From: Apostichopus japonicus
Taxonomy: Eukaryota > Echinodermata > Holothuroidea > Aspidochirotida > Stichopodidae
NCBI RefSeq assembly: GCF_037975245.1
Contig: NC_092580.1
Span: forward strand, 13,488,501 to 13,548,500
Direction: 5' to 3'
Length of the DNA: 60,000 nucleotides
The notes under the pieces are model-generated. The model saw only the letters and a list, made by a program, of their open reading frames with translations, was not told the origin of the DNA and searched no databases. A program made the translations under genes and the position numbers. Below, in pieces: positions 41,801 to 47,800 of this stretch (its first letter is position 1; each line of letters begins with the position of its first letter).

Positions 41801-44800
41801 GAGGAGCTGGCCCGCTTCGTCCCTGGATACTTGGCTGCTGTCCTCAGGGAGCTGTTGGTGGTGTCGCATAAGGACTTCGGCTGATAGCATTAGTACCGAT
41901 GCGAACTTCATGCCCGAACGGGCTGCCATGTCCACCTCTACCAAAAGCTCTTCTAGCTTCCTCTGGTCCGGGGTCTTGAACACGTGTGTGAATGAGGCCC
42001 CTTGTTCGGCTTTTAATCTCTCCTTGGCCTCCTGGGGAATGGTTGGGCATCTGAATAGATCCTTCCATGCCTCGTCAGGTACCCTGACCGCTCTATCTGC
42101 CCTGGCCGGGAAGGCCGTCCACTTGGTCTTGTTGGCAATGGCCTCAAATCTGTCATAACAGGTTGCGTCTACTGGTATGGTAGTTTTGGGCTTATATGAC
42201 GCTTCGCCGGTCGCCGTCAATTTTGATACCCGGCCCGCCTTCTGCGGTTGCGTCTCGGGTTCCTCGAACCCCAGGTGTCGTCTGAATATGTCTGCCGCCC
42301 GTGTTATTAGCTCCTGTGGGAGGGCTCCTCCTGTCACGGGTGCTTCCTCCGGTTCGTAATTGTGACCAAAGCTGTCCTCCATAGGATCGTAGTCGAGAGG
42401 ATCTGGATCTATGGGCTCCCCTTCGTCCTCCAAGCCGGAAAGATTCACCGACGCTCTGCAATCCAGAGCGTCCGGGTCCGGGGCCGGTTGCGGGGCCATG
42501 GTCGATACGGGGCTGGTAGGGCCCGGTGCCACGTCGGCTACCGTGGACGTCCTTTGCTCCAGCAGGGGCCGTAGCAGGCCGGTGAGTTTGGAAAGCCAAG
42601 CTGGTTCCTCTTCCTGACGCCGTCTCGGGGACCGGCGCCTCCTCTTGGATCTTCTGTATCCATCGTCGGAAGAGTCCGAGGACTCGTCGGAGATTGGAGA
42701 GTATCTCTTCCTCTCTCTACGTCTTGGGGATCTTGTATGCGACCCCGATCTCTCCCTTCTGGGTCGGCGGGAGGACTCTCTCTCCCTACTTTCTCGGGCC
42801 GGGATCTCCGTCGGAACCCGCCTCTCCGGCTCCCTGTCCGGCTCCCTGGAACGGGACCGGCTCCGTCTCCGCGTCCCCTCGGTTGCTCTCTCTTTAGGAC
42901 CCGAGCCTCCCACGGCCGGGGGGCCGCGCTCTGTGGGTCTGTTTAGCTGCGGCCCGGACTGAGACGGAGTCTCCAGCCCGGCCGAGCTGTGCCTCTGCTT
43001 TGGAGGTCTTTTCCTGGCAGGAGCCTTGCCTTTGCTCCTGCCCTTCCCTCTGGCCGTAACTGATCCGGACGTAGCCGGGGCCGTTAGGGGAATTCTTTCT
43101 CTTTCTCTTTCCTCTCTCTCTACCTCTTTCTCTCCTTCGGCCCTCTCCTGGCCACTCTCCTCCACCTCTCTCTCTACTACTCCCTCCTCCTCTCTATCTC
43201 CCGTTATTCCTGGAGCCTCCGGCGCCCCGATTGCGCTCGGGATCGAGTCCAGCCTTCCCTGGAGCTTGCTACGTAAGCCCTCGAGCCACAGGTCGATGTC
43301 CTGCCACTGAGCTGGTGTAAACTTAATACACACCAGGCAGGGGTCTCGTCGAGTGCAGGATCTGCATTTTGGACAAAGGTCGTGTTCGTCCCAGGCTCTG
43401 CCTGGGCGAAACATAGAGCAGTTGATGCACTTCAATGGATTGCGTGACATGCTGAATAACCGGATTAAGGAAGATTACTTCTTAGTGATAAATGAACAAC
43501 AATAGAAGCTTAACGTAAGAGGGGAGAACTAGGGAGGGAATTAGGCTTAGGTGGAGCGTAGCGTAACCTAGCAACGGTAAACAAGGTAACGCTACGGGGT
43601 GGCCTAACATGAAAATGCAAGCTGAAACAAAAATGAGAGAGCGAGAAATACATACGAAAAAGAGTGAATATATGTGAGCAATATGAATCCCCAAAAGGGG
43701 GACGAGAGAAACTAATTGGGGGGAAGAAAGCTAGTAAACAAGCTAAGAAAACACAAAAACAACAACACGCTATAGCGTGGGGAGGAATAGGGCGGGAACC
43801 TAGGCAGTTTCGCGGAACTGCTAACCCCGCCGCAAACCAACCCGAGGAGGAAACGCACTACGAAAACAGTCCCCAAAACCCTCCCTTTTTGATAAAAAGG
43901 ATACTTATCGGTCAGGAAAGGACTGTCAAACTTCTAAAGATCCGAAGCTAAAAAACTTCCGGCGATCGTCGAAGAAAACCAAGACAATTTTCCAAGGAAA
44001 CTATCCACAAGAAAAAAATGCGTGTAGGCACTTGGAATGGTAGAATGAAAAAGGAGGAGGGACCGGAAGGGGGGTCCGGTCATAGAGGGCGCACAGTGTT
44101 ATTTATTTACCAGGACTTTATAGGCACGGTAGAATGAGGTGCTAAGGTTGTGAGGAGACAGGTAAGCGAGGAGCGAAGTAAATTTAACATAGTCATAACT
44201 ATTTAAATATTCCTAGCTGTACAGTAGAAGATCAGTTTTCACAGTACTCACAGCACTCACCTACAACCCTTTTTGAGGTATCCACTACGTCGACGCCAAA
44301 CTGGACGATATCCCCAGATCGAACCTCTGTCTCAGGGTTCTCGCCGGTGCCTCGAGTTAACCTCTGGTTGTTTACAAATGTTCCATTGCTGCTCTTGGTG
44401 TCTTGCAAACAAAACTGTCATGAAAAAAGAAAGAAAAAAGGTGTTTTACCAAACTGAAAAAACTGCTAACACAATCATTTGTAGAACAAATGTTACATGA
44501 TATACAAATAATGAATGGTTATGAGTGCAATAGTGCAAATATTTCATGAGTTGAAAGATGTAATTTGTTCCATTCAACGAGGCGCAGCCGAGTTGAATGG
44601 AACTAATTCAACTCTTTGAATTAGAATTGAATTTGAATTAGAATTGACTAATTTGAATGGAACAAATTACATCTTTCAACGAATGAAATATTTGCACTAT
44701 AGCACGAATGGAATTTCATTATTTGTTTTATAAAACATATTATATTAAGATGGGTAAAATGCACTCATGCAACAGATTGTTTTGAACAGACAGGTTTCTC

Positions 44801-47800
44801 TGCTCTCTTACCATTGAAAAAAGTGCTACCAAAAAAGTATAACCCATGGTTCTATTTCATAGAGTAGAATAGAGCAGATTTTGCATGGAATCAGCGAGCA
44901 ATTGACCAATCAAATGAGCAGAATACAATTAGGTGTTGTATAACAGTGAATACCTGACAAATCTAGTCTACCATGACCGCCACTCACAATGTTGACAATA
45001 AAAACAAACACACACAGGAGTGACATACAGTACACTATGGAAATACATACCTATAAATACTATATAGCAAGTTACACATGTATACATGTACAGGAAACAA
45101 CCTCAGACACCAGGTGAAACAACAACAGGATGTGAATTAGAACCTTTAGAGGAGAATCTTACATCATTTTTTTTATAATTTTTATAGAAGTCATGGGAAC
45201 AGTACTGACTGCACATTAAAAGCAAAGACAATCTTTCAACAGACAATTTTGCTTAGAAATAATACTTCAAGAAATATATACATGAACTTATGTTATAGTA
45301 CTTAAATTATGTTGAGTACCTTTTGATTAGCCAGTTGTTTCCCTTCATTCCCTCTACCTACATCCTATCCCCTCCCAACCCCTCGTCCCATCATTTTCGC
45401 TAGTCCACCTCCCAACCCCCCCCCCCCTTCCTTCTGCATCCTCTCAGAAAAAATTGTTAAAACATATGCACATCAGTACTACACCTACTGTATTTCAGTG
45501 TATGTATGACTTTTACCCTGTCTTGATACTAGCTTTTACAGGTAGGCTACCTGGAGTAACTTGTTATGCACTGAGGATAACATCCCATTTTGAATTACAA
45601 AATGAACATATTCAAAAGATTGTGATGAATCTCTCTCTAACTATAATATCTACGTTAGTCCAGACAGACTCACAAACAGTATTATTTTTTGGGTTAGAAA
45701 TCCAATCCTGATGGAAGAAGCTTTTACACAGCTACTATTCAGTGACATAATCAGACTAAATTTCACTAGGGTACTTCACAATTATATTTATTAAACTAGC
45801 AATTCATCTCTTTTATATAAATATTGGTTGTGTCATTCATTTTCTATTTCTAACTCAAAGAGACACTGGAAAACAGTACACATGATTCTTATTTGAAACT
45901 ATCATAATACATACTGTACTTCTTAACGTGATTTTTTAAAGCCTTGATTTCTACTTAAAAGTATTTATAAACCCAATCGGCAGAAAACCAAAACTCATTC
46001 CAAACATCAAAGAGTTCAGCCAACCTTGTTTGGCACTCTCTTGGTAAACATGCAGTAGCACCCAGGCTTCCCGAATACACAGTGCACGTGTACATCTGAA
46101 CTCGAGAGAATTTGACTTTGTATCTCAGCCAAATGGCTGTTGAGCTATTTTTATCACCCTTTATAGAATTGACACACATAGATCAATACAGAGGAAGACA
46201 TGCAAAGTATACTAGGTACAGCAGTATGAGGCATCACATGACTATTCGTCAGACTGCAATACAGTAATTACTGTACTATGTATAAGGATTCACTTCTTTA
46301 CCAAAATGTTCATTACTTCATGCAGTCAATCGATTGATTATTGCAGTCAATTAAGCAGGGAATACTTTATCCCGTATCGCATCATCTCAAAATGCTATGC
46401 AAACTTGGTAGATTGCAGATCTACACAATTGCAAAGATGGACTGTATACTGTATATAGCAGTTTTTGTACAGTAACACAGGAACCATATTACAGTATTTC
46501 ATAAGAGACTAAGTTTTAGAGCCTTTCAAAAATGCTAAGTATATATTTGAACACTACAGTACTTATTTGCTGTTAAGTATTACATTTTTCTTTAATGAAC
46601 TATTAAAGACTATATAGTTTTGTACAGTGAGTGGATTTTTTTTAAACGTATTGCCTAGATGAAAGATACAGTATATATAGTATGTTTAACATTATATGTA
46701 AATACCAAAATTAACCTGACCCTGGTCTACCTCATTTCTTGTTTCGAAATCAAATAGCTGTTTCAGTTCTCACAGGTTTCTGGATTAGCGAACGTCAACT
46801 GGCATTCACATTTTTTATTCAAATCTCAGGAACAAACCGAAAGCAGAACTGATCAGCACCCGTGAGTTGATACTAAATCAATCAGGACTGTTGCCATAGA
46901 TACCAGAATCAAACAATGTTGTCTGCCGGTGTTACAATTCGGTGGGATTGATACATGTGCAACTCTCTGCATTAACAATTTGAATACATACTGTAGCAAC
47001 ACAATGAATCGATACCATTTGCAATTCTACAATATTACTGGGTGCTCAACAAACTCTTGTGTAGTTCATATACCACCACATCAACAGCATACTACATATA
47101 TTATGAGACTATACCATGTAATCTGTCAACTTACAATGACTGTACTAGTGTATTTCACATTACTAATGAACATCTGGTAATTAATGCAGTATTATAATGC
47201 AATGCTGTGTACTGCACTGTACTGTAAATGAACCACAAAACTCTACATTGCAAAGCAATGTTCTGCACAGTACTGCAGTGTTCTGCAGAGTATTGGAATG
47301 TTCTGCACTGGAATGCTCTGTACTGTACTGCAACATTCCACAATGCAATTCACAGCATCATAATACAATGCACTGGCCAGCACAGTACAATGTAGTTATG
47401 TTTGCTGTGCACCACAACGCACTGTATGACATGTCACTGCAGTGCAGTGTTTCTGTGGTACTACAGATGCAAGTCTTGCTCTACTTATAATCCACAACCC
47501 TCTTAAACATGGCTTTGAAATCCAATCTGTTGCTCCCTACATTTGGTACTTAGAGGATTCATTTCCGACAAATATAACTGAGGCATTGCACCAGTGTTCC
47601 CTGCAGGTACATACAGTATACACACAGGCTTGTAGAGTTACTAATCATGCCATCACATCCTGTAGCCACATTACAGTATATATCAAGTCTGACAAAATGC
47701 CAATAGATTACTTCACATCTCACATGACATACAGTGTCAACATCTGCTGGCGCTGTACAATAAATCTCGTTTTCTTCTTCACAGAGCTGCTAAAGTATAT

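Larger units (their letters stand above)
37641..44183 (-). mobile_element. complete DIRS-type tyrosine-recombinase retrotransposon
   Basis: 6,543 bp. Identical 118-bp inverted repeats at 37680-37797 and 44050-44167, short unique tips outside them, an internal complementary region at 38275-38373, and three long ORFs on the minus strand: gag-like (43450-41330), RT/RNase H/methyltransferase-like (41373-39268) and tyrosine recombinase (coding region about 39456-38366, inside a longer open frame). No integrase, no protease, no target duplication: the DIRS hallmarks. Known for the group: integration by a recombinase from a circular DNA copy rather than by a DDE integrase. All frames are unbroken, so the copy is young. 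It has higher GC than its surroundings and sits in SLMAP intron 2 in the sense orientation. Confidence 0.97.

Noticed and set aside
47197-47490. Cys-rich ORF
   Set aside because: Arises from TGCAGT/CTGTAC low-complexity sequence; no splice or homology support.
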